A stretch of 64,000 nucleotides of DNA from Enterobacter kobei (GCF_001729765.1 NZ_CP017181.1:124001-188000), one strand, 5' to 3'; shown: positions 29,388-39,470, counted from the first letter of the stretch. Program-made: numbers and translations. Notes: a model not told the origin generated them from the sequence alone.

Positions 29388-30842
29388 ATGTATATCGGGA
29401 TCGATCTTGGCACGTCGGGTGTGAAAGCCATCCTGTTAAGCGAGCAGGGCGATGTGTTAGCCACGCAGACGGAAACGCTGCAGGTTTCACGTCCGCATCC
29501 GCTGTGGTCGGAACAGGACCCGGAGCAGTGGTGGCAGGCAACGGACCGTGCCATCAAGGCGCTAGGCGAGAAACACCCTCTGCGTGACGTCAAAGCGCTG
29601 GGGATTGCCGGGCAAATGCACGGCGCAACGCTGCTTGATAGCCAGCATCGCGTGTTGCGTCCTGCGATCCTCTGGAACGATGGCCGCTGTGCAGAAGAGT
29701 GTGCGCTTCTTGAGGAACGTGTACCCACCTCCCGCCAGATCACCGGCAACCTGATGATGCCCGGTTTTACCGCACCGAAACTTCTGTGGGTACAGCGTCA
29801 TGAACCTGAGATTTTCCGGCAGGTGGCGAAAGTCCTGCTGCCGAAAGATTATTTGCGTTTTCGCATTACGGGTGATTTCGCCAGCGACATGTCTGACGCG
29901 GCGGGCACGATGTGGCTCGACGTGGCGAAACGTGACTGGAGCGAGGCGATGCTGGATGCCTGCCATCTGACCCGCGCCCATATGCCCGCGCTGTTCGAAG
30001 GTAGCGAGGTGACAGGCACGCTGCAGCCAGCCGTTGCTGAACGCTGGAATATGCCAGCCGTACCGGTGGTGGCCGGAGGCGGTGACAATGCGGCGGGGGC
30101 CGTCGGTGTCGGCATGGTGGAGGCAGGGCAGGCGATGCTGTCGCTGGGAACGTCCGGTGTCTATTTTGCCGTTAGCGACGGGTATCGCAGCAACCCTGAA
30201 AGCGCAGTGCACAGTTTCTGCCATGCCCTTCCGGGGAAATGGCATTTGATGTCAGTGATGCTCAGTGCCGCATCTTGCCTGGACTGGGCGGCAAGACTCA
30301 CCGGCATGGCCGATGTTCCGGCGCTCATCTCCGCCGCGCAGCAGGCGGATGACACCGCGGGTACGATCTGGTTTTTACCGTATCTTTCCGGTGAGCGAAC
30401 GCCGCACAACAACCCGGAAGCGAAAGGGGTGTTCTTTGGTTTAACTCATCAGCATGGCCCGGCTGAGCTGGCGCGTGCGGTTCTGGAGGGTGTGGGCTAT
30501 GCGCTGGCCGACGGCATGGACGTGGTGCATGATTGCGGCCTGAAACCGTCGAGCGTCACCCTGATTGGCGGCGGCGCGCGGAGCCCTTACTGGCGACAGA
30601 TGCTGGCTGACATCAGCGGATTGCAGCTGGATTTCCGCACTGGTGGCGATGTCGGGCCCGCACTCGGCGCCGCACGGCTGGCACAGATAGCCATGAACCC
30701 CGAAAAACCGCTTTCACAATTGTTACCGCAGCTTCCGCTTGAACAGGCGCACTTGCCTGACGCAGCACGCCATGCCCGCTATGCGCAGAGGCGCGACGTG
30801 TTCCGCAAAATCTATCAGCAGCTGCTGCCGCTGATGTCGTAA
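29388..30842 (+). CDS. xylB: Xylulokinase
   Basis: A 484-residue FGGY-family sugar kinase, same length as E. coli XylB, that phosphorylates D-xylulose to xylulose-5-phosphate for the pentose phosphate pathway. The N-terminal ATPase lobe begins MYIGIDLGTSGVKAILLSEQ. The catalytic Asp lies in VVAGGGDNAAGAVGVG, and the FGGY C-terminal region carries LIGGGARSPYWRQMLAD. AAAGGAG precedes the start. Second gene of xylAB. Confidence 0.97.
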   Translation: MYIGIDLGTSGVKAILLSEQGDVLATQTETLQVSRPHPLWSEQDPEQWWQATDRAIKALGEKHPLRDVKALGIAGQMHGATLLDSQHRVLRPAILWNDGRCAEECALLEERVPTSRQITGNLMMPGFTAPKLLWVQRHEPEIFRQVAKVLLPKDYLRFRITGDFASDMSDAAGTMWLDVAKRDWSEAMLDACHLTRAHMPALFEGSEVTGTLQPAVAERWNMPAVPVVAGGGDNAAGAVGVGMVEAGQAMLSLGTSGVYFAVSDGYRSNPESAVHSFCHALPGKWHLMSVMLSAASCLDWAARLTGMADVPALISAAQQADDTAGTIWFLPYLSGERTPHNNPEAKGVFFGLTHQHGPAELARAVLEGVGYALADGMDVVHDCGLKPSSVTLIGGGARSPYWRQMLADISGLQLDFRTGGDVGPALGAARLAQIAMNPEKPLSQLLPQLPLEQAHLPDAARHARYAQRRDVFRKIYQQLLPLMS

Positions 30843-30846
30843 ACAT

Positions 30847-30878
30847 CCGCCGGGTGGCGCTGCGCTGACCCGGCCTAC
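30847..30878. repeat. REP-like palindrome, family B
   Basis: CCGCCGGGTGGCGCTGCGCT then GACCCGGCCTAC between the convergent xylB and wecH ends, in inverted orientation to the copy at 29333. No conventional terminator is seen here. Confidence 0.75.
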
Positions 30879-30896
30879 CACTCCCCGTCCATCTGG

Positions 30897-31892
30897 TTAA
30901 CTTACAAACCTACGCGTATCGATTCTTTGCAGCAGCATCGACAGCAGCAGGCTGATGACCAGCGTGGCGGCAAAAATCCAGATGATATCCAGCACCGGCC
31001 AGCTCTTTAGCTCCACACCTCTTGTTCGCAGGGCGTGGATAACCAGCGCGTGAAAACCATAAATTCCGAGCGAGTGCCGCGAAATCACGCTCAGGACCGG
31101 GAGTGGCCGCGCGTTGAGCGTGTTTTTAACGAGCGTAAGCAGCGAGACGGCACAGAGAAACACCATCGGTCCGCAATACAGGTACCAGGTATCGGCAAAA
31201 TTACCGCGCCACTGCAATTCGTGCAGCGTCCCGCGCGATATCACCGCCACGCCTGCGATAAACAGCGACGCACAAAGCCAGTTCAGACTACGTTTTTGCG
31301 TCTCCATCATCCCGATGGCGCGCCCCAGCATGCCGTAAAGCACGTAATAGAAGGTATCGCCGTTGATATAGAGATTGACCGGCAACCATTCAAATCCGTC
31401 GATTTTCTGCGAGACCGTATTCGGGTTGGCGATGAGGCCAATCACCACCATCAGGGCCAGCAGCATTTTCCCGCTGACGTTTTTCACCTGAATAAGAGGA
31501 GAGACAAGATAGATAACGATAATGGCGAAGAAAAACCACAGGTGATAGAACACTGGTTTTTGCAGCAAATATTTGAGTGATAGCCCGGCGTTAATTGAGG
31601 TGAACAGGGTGATATAGAGCAAGGCAACGGCGCTGTAAAACCCCAGACAGGCCGCGATGCGGGTGAAGTGCCTCGGTTGCGCGCTACGTTCGCCAAAAAA
31701 GAGAAAGCCGGAAATCATAAAAAACAGCGGAACGCTGACGCGAGACGCAGAGTTGAGAATGTTGGCAATGTCCCAGTTAACAGAGCTGATGCTGTGCGCA
31801 TTCGTGACATACCAGGTCGTAGTGTGGATCATGACCACCATCAGACACGCTATTCCTCGCAGGTTATCAATCCAGTTAATTTTTGACGCCAT
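30897..31892 (-). CDS. wecH: O-acetyltransferase WecH
   Basis: A 331-residue inner-membrane acyltransferase-3 family protein matching E. coli WecH (YiaH), which adds O-acetyl groups to enterobacterial common antigen. About ten hydrophobic segments are visible. The N-terminal motif [19 protein letters not shown] holds the conserved His, and [17 protein letters not shown] is the second family block. It is monocistronic and convergent with xylB, as in E. coli. Confidence 0.93.
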   Translation of the reverse strand: MASKINWIDNLRGIACLMVVMIHTTTWYVTNAHSISSVNWDIANILNSASRVSVPLFFMISGFLFFGERSAQPRHFTRIAACLGFYSAVALLYITLFTSINAGLSLKYLLQKPVFYHLWFFFAIIVIYLVSPLIQVKNVSGKMLLALMVVIGLIANPNTVSQKIDGFEWLPVNLYINGDTFYYVLYGMLGRAIGMMETQKRSLNWLCASLFIAGVAVISRGTLHELQWRGNFADTWYLYCGPMVFLCAVSLLTLVKNTLNARPLPVLSVISRHSLGIYGFHALVIHALRTRGVELKSWPVLDIIWIFAATLVISLLLSMLLQRIDTRRFVS

Positions 31893-32074
31893 CAGTTCCT
31901 CGTGTTCCCTGTAAATGGAGTGTGACTGCCATTGTCCAAAAGTCTTCGTTTGGAAAATTCTGAGTTTTATCAGCAGGCTTGCCGGAAGACCGCGAGATTC
32001 GCAGAATGGCGAACCTTAATCTATAAAAGCTTTGATACTAAAAATAACAGCCACTGACCAGGACGGTAATAAAA

Positions 32075-32380
32075 ATGATGATGAAGCGAGTGGCGTCACT
32101 CTTTCTGCTGCTCATGCTGGCAGGTTGCAGTACGCCACAAGAAGCACCTGTGCAAAAAGCACAGCAGGGCAAAATGAGCCCGGAACGTTCACTGAACATG
32201 GAGGCAATCTGTAAAGATCAGGCTGCACGCCGCTATAACTCGGCCGTTCAGAAGATTGATGTCACCGGATTTGAGCGCTTTCAGGGAAGCTATGAGCTGC
32301 GGGGCCATACGTCGCGTAAAGAGGGCTTTGTCTGCTCGTTTGATGCAGACGGCCAGTTTTTACACCTCTCCATGCGCTAG
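32075..32380 (+). CDS. ysaB: Small lipoprotein YsaB
   Basis: A 101-residue predicted lipoprotein similar to E. coli YsaB. The N-terminus MMMKRVASLFLLLMLAGCST is a lipoprotein signal with lipobox LAGC. The mature part has conserved SLNMEAICKDQAARRYN and a C-terminal FVCSFDADGQFLHLSMR. Function unknown. It lies 160 bp upstream of glyQ on the same strand. Confidence 0.88.
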   Translation: MMMKRVASLFLLLMLAGCSTPQEAPVQKAQQGKMSPERSLNMEAICKDQAARRYNSAVQKIDVTGFERFQGSYELRGHTSRKEGFVCSFDADGQFLHLSMR

Positions 32381-32540
32381 CCTGCTCGCATAATCAACAG
32401 CCAGAGGCCGCCCGCGTTCTGGCCTGAAGGCTTATTTCCCAATTTTCCCTAAACAACCCCGTTTCGTACTGTATATCTTGCAGCCAGCGGGTATACTGGT
32501 CCCTTCCATTTAAAACCACACGTATCCAGCACGAAATACT

Positions 32541-33452
32541 ATGCAAAAGTTTGATACCAAGACCTTCCAGGGCCTGATCCTGACCTTACAGGATTACTGG
32601 GCTCGTCAGGGCTGCACCATTGTTCAACCTTTGGACATGGAAGTCGGCGCCGGCACTTCACACCCGATGACCAGCCTGCGCGCGTTGGGACCAGAGCCAA
32701 TGGCGACCGCGTATGTGCAGCCTTCCCGTCGTCCGACCGATGGTCGTTACGGTGAGAACCCGAACCGTCTGCAGCATTACTATCAGTTCCAGGTGGTGAT
32801 TAAGCCATCGCCCGACAATATTCAGGAACTGTACCTCGGGTCGCTGAAAGAGCTGGGTATGGATCCAACCATTCACGATATCCGTTTCGTGGAAGATAAC
32901 TGGGAAAACCCAACGCTGGGTGCCTGGGGTCTGGGTTGGGAAGTGTGGCTGAACGGCATGGAAGTGACCCAGTTCACTTACTTCCAGCAGGTTGGCGGTC
33001 TGGAATGTAAGCCGATCACGGGTGAAATCACCTACGGTCTGGAACGTCTGGCGATGTACATTCAGGGCGTAGACAGCGTTTACGACCTGGTCTGGAGCGA
33101 CGGCCCGCTGGGTAAAACCACCTACGGCGACGTGTTCCATCAGAACGAAGTGGAGCAATCCACCTATAACTTCGAATACGCGGACGTGGACTTCCTGTTC
33201 ACCTGCTTCGAGCAGTACGAGAAAGAAGCGCAGCAGCTGCTGGCGCTGGAGACTCCGCTGCCGCTGCCTGCTTACGAGCGTATTCTGAAGGCCGCCCACA
33301 GCTTCAACCTGCTGGACGCCCGCAAAGCCATCTCCGTGACTGAACGTCAGCGCTACATTCTGCGTATTCGTACCCTGACCAAAGCCGTTGCTGAAGCGTA
33401 CTACGCGTCCCGTGAAGCCCTTGGCTTCCCGATGTGCAACCGAAACAAATAA
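32541..33452 (+). CDS. glyQ: Glycyl-tRNA synthetase alpha subunit
   Basis: A 303-residue class II catalytic subunit of the tetrameric bacterial glycyl-tRNA synthetase, same length as E. coli. Motifs include [11 protein letters not shown] at the N-terminus, [20 protein letters not shown] (motif 2) and [15 protein letters not shown] (motif 3). It is followed after 9 bp by glyS, and the two form an operon whose products act together. Confidence 0.98.
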   Translation: MQKFDTKTFQGLILTLQDYWARQGCTIVQPLDMEVGAGTSHPMTSLRALGPEPMATAYVQPSRRPTDGRYGENPNRLQHYYQFQVVIKPSPDNIQELYLGSLKELGMDPTIHDIRFVEDNWENPTLGAWGLGWEVWLNGMEVTQFTYFQQVGGLECKPITGEITYGLERLAMYIQGVDSVYDLVWSDGPLGKTTYGDVFHQNEVEQSTYNFEYADVDFLFTCFEQYEKEAQQLLALETPLPLPAYERILKAAHSFNLLDARKAISVTERQRYILRIRTLTKAVAEAYYASREALGFPMCNRNK

Positions 33453-33461
33453 GAGGCGGCC

Positions 33462-35531
33462 ATGTCTGAGAAAACTTTCCTGGTGGAAATCGGCACCGAA
33501 GAGCTGCCACCAAAAGCCCTGCGCAGCCTGGCTGAATCTTTTGCTGCGAACGTGACTGCTGAGCTGGATAACGCTGGCCTGGCGCACGGTAAAATTGAGT
33601 GGTTTGCTGCGCCGCGTCGTCTGGCGCTGAAAGTGGCAAATCTGGCGGCGTCTCAGCCGGATCGTGAAGTCGAAAAACGTGGCCCGGCTATTGCCCAGGC
33701 GTTCGACGCGGAAGGCAAGCCGAGCAAAGCGGCTGAAGGCTGGGCGCGCGGTTGCGGCATCACCGTTGACCAGGCCGAGCGTCTGACCACCGACAAAGGC
33801 GAGTGGCTGCTGTATCGTGCGCATGTGAAAGGCGAGAGCGCAGAAGCGCTGCTGCCGGACATGATTGCCACGTCGCTGGCGAAATTGCCGATTCCTAAAC
33901 TGATGCGCTGGGGCGCGTCTGACGTCCACTTCGTGCGTCCGGTGCATACCGTGACCCTGCTGCTGGGCGACACCGTTATTCCTGCCACCATTCTGGGCGT
34001 GGCGTCCGATCGCGTGATCCGCGGCCACCGCTTTATGGGTGAGCCGGAGTTCACCATCGACAATGCCGACCAGTATCCGCAAATCCTGCTGGAGCGCGGT
34101 AAGGTCATTGCTGACTACGAACAGCGTAAAGCCAAAATCAAAGCGGACGCGGAAGAGGCGGCGCGCAAGATTGGTGGTAATGCCGATCTGAGCGACAGCC
34201 TGCTGGAAGAAGTGACCTCTCTGGTTGAATGGCCGGTGGTGCTGACCGCGAAGTTCGAAGAGAAATTCCTGGCCGTTCCGGCAGAAGCGCTGGTGTACAC
34301 CATGAAGGGTGACCAGAAGTACTTCCCGGTATACGCCAACGACGGCAAGCTGCTGCCAAACTTCATCTTTGTCGCCAACATCGAATCGAAAGATCCGATC
34401 CAGATTATCTCCGGTAACGAGAAAGTGGTGCGTCCGCGTCTGGCGGATGCCGAGTTCTTCTTCAATACCGACCGTAAAAAGCGTCTGGAAGATAACCTGC
34501 CGCGTCTGCAGACCGTGCTGTTCCAGCAGCAGCTGGGTACGCTGCGCGACAAGACCGACCGTATTGCGGAGCTGTCCGGCTGGATCGCCCGCGAAATTGG
34601 TGCCGACGTCAACCATGCGACCCGTGCGGGCCTGCTCTCCAAGTGCGACCTGATGACCAACATGGTGTTCGAATTTACCGACACCCAGGGCGTGATGGGC
34701 ATGCACTACGCGCGTCACGATGGCGAAGCGGAAGACGTGGCTGTGGCACTGAACGAGCAGTATCAGCCGCGCTTTGCGGGTGACGAACTGCCGTCTAACC
34801 CGGTCGCCTGCGCCGTGGCGATTGCCGACAAGATGGACACCCTGGCGGGTATCTTCGGTATCGGCCAGCATCCAAAAGGGGACAAAGACCCGTTTGCGCT
34901 GCGTCGTGCTGCGCTGGGCGTGCTGCGCATCATCGTTGAGAAGAACCTGAACCTGGATCTGCAGACACTGACCGAAGAAGCGGTGCGTCTGTACGGCGAC
35001 AAGCTGACCAACGCGAACGTGGTGGACGACGTTATCGACTTTATGCTCGGTCGTTTCCGCGCCTGGTATCAGGACGAAGGTTACACCGTTGACACCATTC
35101 AGGCGGTGCTGGCGCGTCGTCCGACCCGTCCGGCTGATTTCGATGCGCGTATGAAGGCGGTTTCCCACTTCCGTACGCTGGAAGCGTCATCTGCGCTGGC
35201 TGCGGCTAACAAGCGTGTCTCCAACATTCTGGCGAAATCCGACGAAACGCTGAACGAACGCGTGAACGCCGCAACCCTGAAAGAGCCGGAAGAAATTGCT
35301 CTGGCGATGCAGGTTGTGGTGCTGCGCGACAAGCTCGAACCGTACTTCGCGGAAGGCCGCTACCAGGAAGCGCTGGTGGAGCTGGCGGAACTGCGTGACG
35401 TGATCGACGCCTTCTTCGAGAAAGTGATGGTGAACGTAGAAGATAAAGACCTGCGTATCAACCGTCTCTCTATGCTCGAAAAACTGCGCGAGTTGTTCCT
35501 GCGCGTGGCGGATATTTCGCTGCTGCAGTAA
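33462..35531 (+). CDS. glyS: Glycyl-tRNA synthetase beta subunit
   Basis: A 689-residue tRNA-binding subunit, same length as in E. coli. It begins [20 protein letters not shown]. It contains an HD-like domain in the middle and a C-terminal anticodon-binding (DALR-like) helical domain over about the last 100 residues. It starts 9 bp after glyQ with GAGGCGG as ribosome site. A terminator follows at 35686 after an inverted pair of palindromic repeats. Confidence 0.98.
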   Translation: MSEKTFLVEIGTEELPPKALRSLAESFAANVTAELDNAGLAHGKIEWFAAPRRLALKVANLAASQPDREVEKRGPAIAQAFDAEGKPSKAAEGWARGCGITVDQAERLTTDKGEWLLYRAHVKGESAEALLPDMIATSLAKLPIPKLMRWGASDVHFVRPVHTVTLLLGDTVIPATILGVASDRVIRGHRFMGEPEFTIDNADQYPQILLERGKVIADYEQRKAKIKADAEEAARKIGGNADLSDSLLEEVTSLVEWPVVLTAKFEEKFLAVPAEALVYTMKGDQKYFPVYANDGKLLPNFIFVANIESKDPIQIISGNEKVVRPRLADAEFFFNTDRKKRLEDNLPRLQTVLFQQQLGTLRDKTDRIAELSGWIAREIGADVNHATRAGLLSKCDLMTNMVFEFTDTQGVMGMHYARHDGEAEDVAVALNEQYQPRFAGDELPSNPVACAVAIADKMDTLAGIFGIGQHPKGDKDPFALRRAALGVLRIIVEKNLNLDLQTLTEEAVRLYGDKLTNANVVDDVIDFMLGRFRAWYQDEGYTVDTIQAVLARRPTRPADFDARMKAVSHFRTLEASSALAAANKRVSNILAKSDETLNERVNAATLKEPEEIALAMQVVVLRDKLEPYFAEGRYQEALVELAELRDVIDAFFEKVMVNVEDKDLRINRLSMLEKLRELFLRVADISLLQ

Positions 35532-35566
35532 TGTGCCCGCTGTCATAAACATATGAGCCGTCTTTC

Positions 35567-35652
35567 TTGCCGGGTGGCGCTACGCTTACCCGGCCTACAT
35601 TGTGTAACGGGTTGCACGTTTCATTGTAGGCCCAAGCGTAGCGCCGCCGGGG
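35567..35652. repeat. Inverted pair of family B palindromes
   Basis: TGCCGGGTGGCGCTACGCTT at about 35568-35587 continuing to ACCCGGCCTAC, and the inverted partner TGTAGGCCCAAGCGTAGCGC at about 35626-35645, across a spacer of about 30 bp. Lies between glyS and its terminator. Confidence 0.8.
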
Positions 35653-35685
35653 GAAACTGACAAAATGCACTTTGCCAGCAGTTTG

Positions 35686-35710
35686 AAAACCCGCTTCGGC
35701 GGGTTTTTTT
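35686..35710 (+). terminator. glyQS terminator
   Basis: AAAACCCGC-TTCG-GCGGG followed by seven T. Confidence 0.9.
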
Positions 35711-35967
35711 ATGGGGCTTTTGTAGGCCGGATAAGCGCGGCGCCTTCAGGGTATCGGCAAAGTAGTCCTTCCCAAAGGGCTGAGGGAGTATAAGTCGCCC
35801 AAAATTTAACCTTGAAACCTTCAACACATTACCGTTATCCTTACCCTCGTTAAATTTCTCGCGCTGGAGTGCCCCCCAAAAATGAACAAACACGACTGAT
35901 GAATTTCGATCCTTGCTAAACGCCACCGCGTCGGCAGGGGATGTTTTGATTTCATTCAGGAGTGCTT
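35711..35967. other. Gap before the ABC-F gene
   Basis: A lone family B palindrome unit lies at 35721-35744. From about 35745 to 35950 I see no supported gene; a minus-strand frame of about 100 codons crosses the glyS terminator and repeat and has no recognisable similarity. The promoter of the ABC-F gene must lie here, but no strong sigma-70 match stands out. Confidence 0.5.
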
Positions 35968-37587
35968 ATGGCTCATTTTGCGCAGTCCCCTTCTTTTATT
36001 TTGCATCAGGTCACCTGTCAGTTTGCGACGGGGGATATCCTTTTTGGTCCGCTGAATCTTTCTCTGGAGCCGTCTCTGTGCGCGCTGGTGGGCCGCAACG
36101 GCAGTGGGAAAACACGTCTGCTGCGCCTGCTGGCGGGGCTTGATGAACCCGCAAACGGGCATATCGAACGAACCGGAACACAGGTTTATGTGGCGCAGCA
36201 GCAGGATATTTTGCCACACACGACGCTGGCTGAATTGCTCGGGTACGAGGCCATCTTCGCGGCGCGAGCGCGTGTCGACAGCGGAGAGTATCAGCCTGAC
36301 GATCTGGAAACGCTTGATGGCTTCTGGGATTTAGCAGAGCGCCTGAGAGAGGCGTTTGCCCGGGCGACACTGCCGCCGTTTGAGCCTGATAAGCCTGCCG
36401 CTGAACTCAGCGGTGGCGAGCGTGTCCGCGCGTTGCTGTGCGGGGCGTTTACGGCGCAAGCGGATTATCTGCTGCTGGACGAACCCACTAACCACCTGGA
36501 CCGGCAAGGCCGGACATGGTTCTACGACCAGCTTGCCCGTTATCAGGGCGGTGTACTGGTGGCCTCCCATGACCGTGAGCTGCTGGCGCAGGTGCCGCGT
36601 ATTCTTGAACTGAGTGGCGCTGGTCTTCGCAGCTATGGCGGGAATTATGCGGATTATCAAACCCAGCGCGATGCTGAGCAACAGGCTGCCCGCGCGGCGC
36701 TGGAGCACGCGGCGACGGCGCGCAAACGTACCCGCGCGCGCATGCAGAAAGAGCATGACGACAGCCAGCGGCGGTCGGCAAAAACATTACGCACCGTCGA
36801 TACCCTCAATATCGCATCGTTCGAACGTGTCAAATATAAAGGCGCGGCAAAGGAACGTATTGGCAGCTGGAAAAAGCAGCATAACGAGCAAAATGATGCC
36901 CTGAACGCTGCCGTAAACAAGGCGCGTGAGCGGGTTGAAGACGATAACCCGGTGATGTTTACCCTGCCGGGGAGTCAGATTCCGGAAGGAAAACAGGTGC
37001 TGGTGATGGAAAATCTGGTGCTGCCGCATGTGCCCGTTCCCCCACTCAACTGGCGGATGGATGGTCCGATGCGCGTGGTGTTAAAAGGACCAAACGGCTG
37101 CGGGAAGTCGACGCTGTTAAAAGCGATTCTCGGCGAAATCAGCCCGCGTTCAGGGACCTGCAACGTTTCCGTCAGCTGCGCTTATCTCGACCAACATCTG
37201 TCCCGGCTCGATCTCTCGCAGTCGGTCATGACCCACCTCAACCTGGGCAATACGCCCCTTGAAGAGGGGGTATTACGAACCCGTTTAGCGCAGCTTCAGT
37301 TGGGGGCCGATAAAGTCGCGCTCCCGCTGGCGGATCTGAGCGGCGGTGAGCGTCTTAAGGCGGCACTGGCATGCGTATTATGGCGTGCTGAGGCCACGCA
37401 GCTCCTGTTGCTGGATGAACCGACCAACCATCTGGATCTGGCCTCGGTTCAGGCCATTGAAGCGGCATTGGCCGGTTTTCCGGGAGCTCTGCTGGTGGTG
37501 TCTCACGATGACGCTTTTTTACAAGGGTTAACGTTGTCGCACGAGATGATCTGGGAAGAGGCGGGCTGGCGTTGCGAAAGCCTTTAA
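35968..37587 (+). CDS. ABC-F family ATPase (unnamed)
   Basis: A 539-residue soluble protein with two ABC ATPase domains and no membrane segments. The first has Walker A GRNGSGKTRLL (near residue 40), signature LSGGERVRALL and LLLDEPTNHLD. The second has GPNGCGKSTLLK (near 378), LSGGERLKAAL and LLLDEPTNHLD. The charged linker between them, rich in Arg/Ala (about 225-300), is the arm that in ABC-F proteins reaches the ribosomal E site or peptidyl centre. AGGAG precedes ATG 35968. It has no counterpart at this place in E. coli K-12 and is distinct from Uup, YheS, YbiT and EttA by length and context. Whether it acts in translation or antibiotic protection is not known. Confidence 0.85.
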   Translation: MAHFAQSPSFILHQVTCQFATGDILFGPLNLSLEPSLCALVGRNGSGKTRLLRLLAGLDEPANGHIERTGTQVYVAQQQDILPHTTLAELLGYEAIFAARARVDSGEYQPDDLETLDGFWDLAERLREAFARATLPPFEPDKPAAELSGGERVRALLCGAFTAQADYLLLDEPTNHLDRQGRTWFYDQLARYQGGVLVASHDRELLAQVPRILELSGAGLRSYGGNYADYQTQRDAEQQAARAALEHAATARKRTRARMQKEHDDSQRRSAKTLRTVDTLNIASFERVKYKGAAKERIGSWKKQHNEQNDALNAAVNKARERVEDDNPVMFTLPGSQIPEGKQVLVMENLVLPHVPVPPLNWRMDGPMRVVLKGPNGCGKSTLLKAILGEISPRSGTCNVSVSCAYLDQHLSRLDLSQSVMTHLNLGNTPLEEGVLRTRLAQLQLGADKVALPLADLSGGERLKAALACVLWRAEATQLLLLDEPTNHLDLASVQAIEAALAGFPGALLVVSHDDAFLQGLTLSHEMIWEEAGWRCESL

Positions 37588-37593
37588 ACACAA

Positions 37594-37613
37594 GCCCCCG
37601 CGAAGGCGGGGGC
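37594..37613. terminator. Probable bidirectional terminator stem
   Basis: GCCCCCG-CGAAG-GCGGGGGC hairpin between the convergent ABC-F gene and yiaG. It lacks a good T run, so termination strength is uncertain. Confidence 0.55.
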
Positions 37614-37625
37614 GTTCAAACGTCA

Positions 37626-37913
37626 CTACGCTATCTGTTTGCTGAGTGCAGGGTTGGCCTGAATCAGGCGCATCAGCTTTAACTCGGTTGGCGTGGGTCT
37701 CTCACGTTTTGACTCCCACTCCAGCACCATCGCTACGCTGACACCCATCGCTCTGGCGAATTCTTCTGTCTTCAGACCTGTCCCTTTGCGCAATTGCTCA
37801 TATTCTGTAAAGGGATTGGCTTTTTGTTGCAGGGTAATCGTCTGCGGTACATCTTTAAAAATGATCTGTTCCAGACTGCTCAGCAGCTCAAACTCAGGAT
37901 CTTTATATTCCAT
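37626..37913 (-). CDS. yiaG: Helix-turn-helix protein YiaG
   Basis: A 95-residue XRE/HigA-like DNA-binding protein close to E. coli YiaG (96 residues). The helix-turn-helix is around residues 40-65, GLKTEEFARAMGVSVAMVLE, and is followed by WESKRERPTPTELKLMRLIQ. No toxin gene is adjacent on either side, so there is no evidence of a toxin-antitoxin pair. Regulatory target unknown. Confidence 0.88.
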   Translation of the reverse strand: MEYKDPEFELLSSLEQIIFKDVPQTITLQQKANPFTEYEQLRKGTGLKTEEFARAMGVSVAMVLEWESKRERPTPTELKLMRLIQANPALSKQIA

Positions 37914-38245
37914 TGAGAACTCCTCTTAAATCTCACATCGTGATCAAGAACATCAGAGAGCCAATTAAGAATAGTCCCTAATACAAACCCAGGATCGTCA
38001 CGGGTGTGATTAATCGTGCGGTAACGATCGCTTTATCCGATTCAGCTATATGGATAGTTATGCTAATTACCTGATTAACCATAAGGAGGGCCCGTCAGGT
38101 ATTTTTTTGTAAATGATAAGAAATAAATCGGCAATAGGCGTTTTACATGAAAAGAGTATCTTGCAAGGCTGACCTGGACTATCCTTGTAAGCCGTCGGGC
38201 ACGCGTGTGCCGGTGTGCGCTTTTTTGGGTGAAAGGAGTAATAAA
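37914..38245. other. Divergent yiaG/yiaF gap
   Basis: A 332-bp intergenic stretch, AT-rich to about 38140, that must hold promoters for both genes. A frame continuous with yiaF starts at 38147 but is unlikely to be translated as part of it, because it would precede the lipoprotein signal. No RNA gene is recognised. Confidence 0.5.
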
Positions 38246-38956
38246 ATGGCGACAGGAAAGTCCTGCTCTCGCTGGTTTGCGCCTATTGCGGCGTTGTTGA
38301 TGGTTGTTAGCCTGAGTGGGTGTTTTGATAAAGAAGGCGATCAGCGCAAAGCGTTTATCGATTTTCTGCAGAATACAGTGATGCGCAGCGGCGAGCGGTT
38401 ACCGACGCTGACTGCGGATCAGAAAAAACAGTTTGGTCCCTTTGTGTCTGATTACGCCATTCTTTATGGGTATTCACAGCAGGTGAGCCAGGCGATGGAT
38501 TCCGGTATCCGCCCGGTCGTGGATAGCGTAAACGCCATCCGCGTTCCACAGGATTATGTGACTCAGCGTGAACCGCTGCGCCAGTCCAACGGGGCGCTTG
38601 GCGTGCTGAGCCAGCAGCTACAGAATGCAAAAATGCAGGCTGATGCGTCACGTTCTGCGCTTAAGCAGGGCGACGATCTCAAACCGGTCTTTGACAAAGT
38701 GTATGAGAAAGTGGTGACCAAACCGTCTGAAGCACTGCAACCGCTGATTCCGGCCGCGCAAATCTTTACGCAGCAGCTGGTTCAGGTGGGTGACTTTATC
38801 GCCCAGCAGGACACTCAGGTGAGCTTTGTTGCCAACGGCATCCAGTTCCCGACTTCGCAGCAGGCAAGTCAGTACAATACGCTGATTGGGCCACTGGCCT
38901 CCCAGCATCAGGCCTTTAGCCAGGCCTGGAGTGCCGCCGTCACGGCCACAGAATAA
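38246..38956 (+). CDS. yiaF: DUF3053 lipoprotein YiaF
   Basis: A 236-residue predicted lipoprotein, same length as E. coli YiaF. Start ATG 38246, after GAAAGGAG, gives MATGKSCSRWFAPIAALLMV and a lipobox LSGC near residue 27, followed by FDKEGDQRKAFIDFLQ. The rest is helical. The longer frame from 38147 would bury the signal. Function unknown. Strong terminator after the stop. Confidence 0.92.
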   Translation: MATGKSCSRWFAPIAALLMVVSLSGCFDKEGDQRKAFIDFLQNTVMRSGERLPTLTADQKKQFGPFVSDYAILYGYSQQVSQAMDSGIRPVVDSVNAIRVPQDYVTQREPLRQSNGALGVLSQQLQNAKMQADASRSALKQGDDLKPVFDKVYEKVVTKPSEALQPLIPAAQIFTQQLVQVGDFIAQQDTQVSFVANGIQFPTSQQASQYNTLIGPLASQHQAFSQAWSAAVTATE

Positions 38957-38961
38957 ACCGG

Positions 38962-38990
38962 AAAAACCCCGCGTCAGGCGGGGTTTTTTT
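38962..38990 (+). terminator. yiaF terminator
   Basis: AAAAACCCCGC-GTCAG-GCGGGG followed by seven T. Confidence 0.9.
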
Positions 38991-39010
38991 ATGCATTGCG
39001 AAAATAACGC

Positions 39011-39039
39011 TTGTCATTCCTCTACCACATCGGTATAAC
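39011..39039 (+). promoter_or_regulatory. Probable cspA promoter
   Basis: TTGTCA at 39011-39016 and TATAAC at 39034-39039 with a 17-bp spacer, about 10 bp upstream of the start of the leader conserved with E. coli cspA. Confidence 0.6.
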
Positions 39040-39049
39040 TATTCCCGTC

Positions 39050-39203
39050 GGTTTGTTACACAGACCTAAAGCAGTTTAGTAAAGCAGTCCAGATTGTTAT
39101 CCATAGATACCCTTCGTTGTGACCCTTCCTTCATCGCTTAAAAATCTGTAACGCAATCCATCAAGCCGGAAGGCACAATATATTTGTTAATTAAGGTAAT
39201 TCT
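39050..39203 (+). promoter_or_regulatory. cspA long 5' leader (cold-shock thermosensor)
   Basis: About 154 nt of untranslated leader whose blocks match the E. coli cspA leader: ACAGACCTAAAGCAGTTTAG near the 5' end (cold box region), GATACCCTTCG in the middle, and AAAATCTGTAACGC and GGAAGGCACA nearer the gene. In E. coli this leader refolds at low temperature to expose the ribosome site and stabilise the mRNA. The similarity, gene identity and length support the same mechanism here. Confidence 0.8.
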
Positions 39204-39416
39204 ATGTCTGCTAAAATGACTGGTCTGGTAAAATGGTTCAACGCTGATAAAGGTTTCGGCTTCATCACTCCTGACGATGGCTCAAAAGACGTGTTCGTAC
39301 ACTTCTCTGCTATCCAGAACGATGGCTACAAATCTCTGGACGAAGGTCAGAAAGTGTCCTTCACCATCGAAAGCGGCGCTAAAGGCCCAGCAGCTGGTAA
39401 CGTTGTAAGCCTGTAA
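39204..39416 (+). CDS. cspA: Major cold shock protein CspA
   Basis: A 70-residue cold-shock-domain RNA chaperone, nearly identical to E. coli CspA. RNA-binding motifs RNP1 (KGFGFITP) and RNP2 (VFVHFSAI) are intact. TTAAGGTAAT precedes the start. Monocistronic, with its own promoter, long leader and terminator. The neighbourhood (yiaG, yiaF, ghrB) fits cspA rather than other csp paralogues. Confidence 0.96.
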   Translation: MSAKMTGLVKWFNADKGFGFITPDDGSKDVFVHFSAIQNDGYKSLDEGQKVSFTIESGAKGPAAGNVVSL

Positions 39417-39442
39417 GCTTCCAACCCAGTAGCACAAAATTC

Positions 39443-39470
39443 AAAAACCCGCCTTCTGGCGGGTTTTTTC
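39443..39470 (+). terminator. cspA terminator
   Basis: AAAAACCCGCC-TTCT-GGCGGG followed by six T, ending just before the convergent ghrB stop. Confidence 0.9.

Noticed and set aside
32658..35168. Open frame of over 800 codons antisense to glyQ and glyS
   Set aside because: Both synthetase genes are complete and conserved; the antisense translation is low-complexity His/Arg/Gln-rich.
35621..35926. Small minus-strand gene of 101 codons
   Set aside because: It crosses the glyS terminator and a family B repeat and has no recognisable similarity.
37626..37913. yiaG as antitoxin of a toxin-antitoxin pair
   Set aside because: No small toxin-like gene lies on either side.
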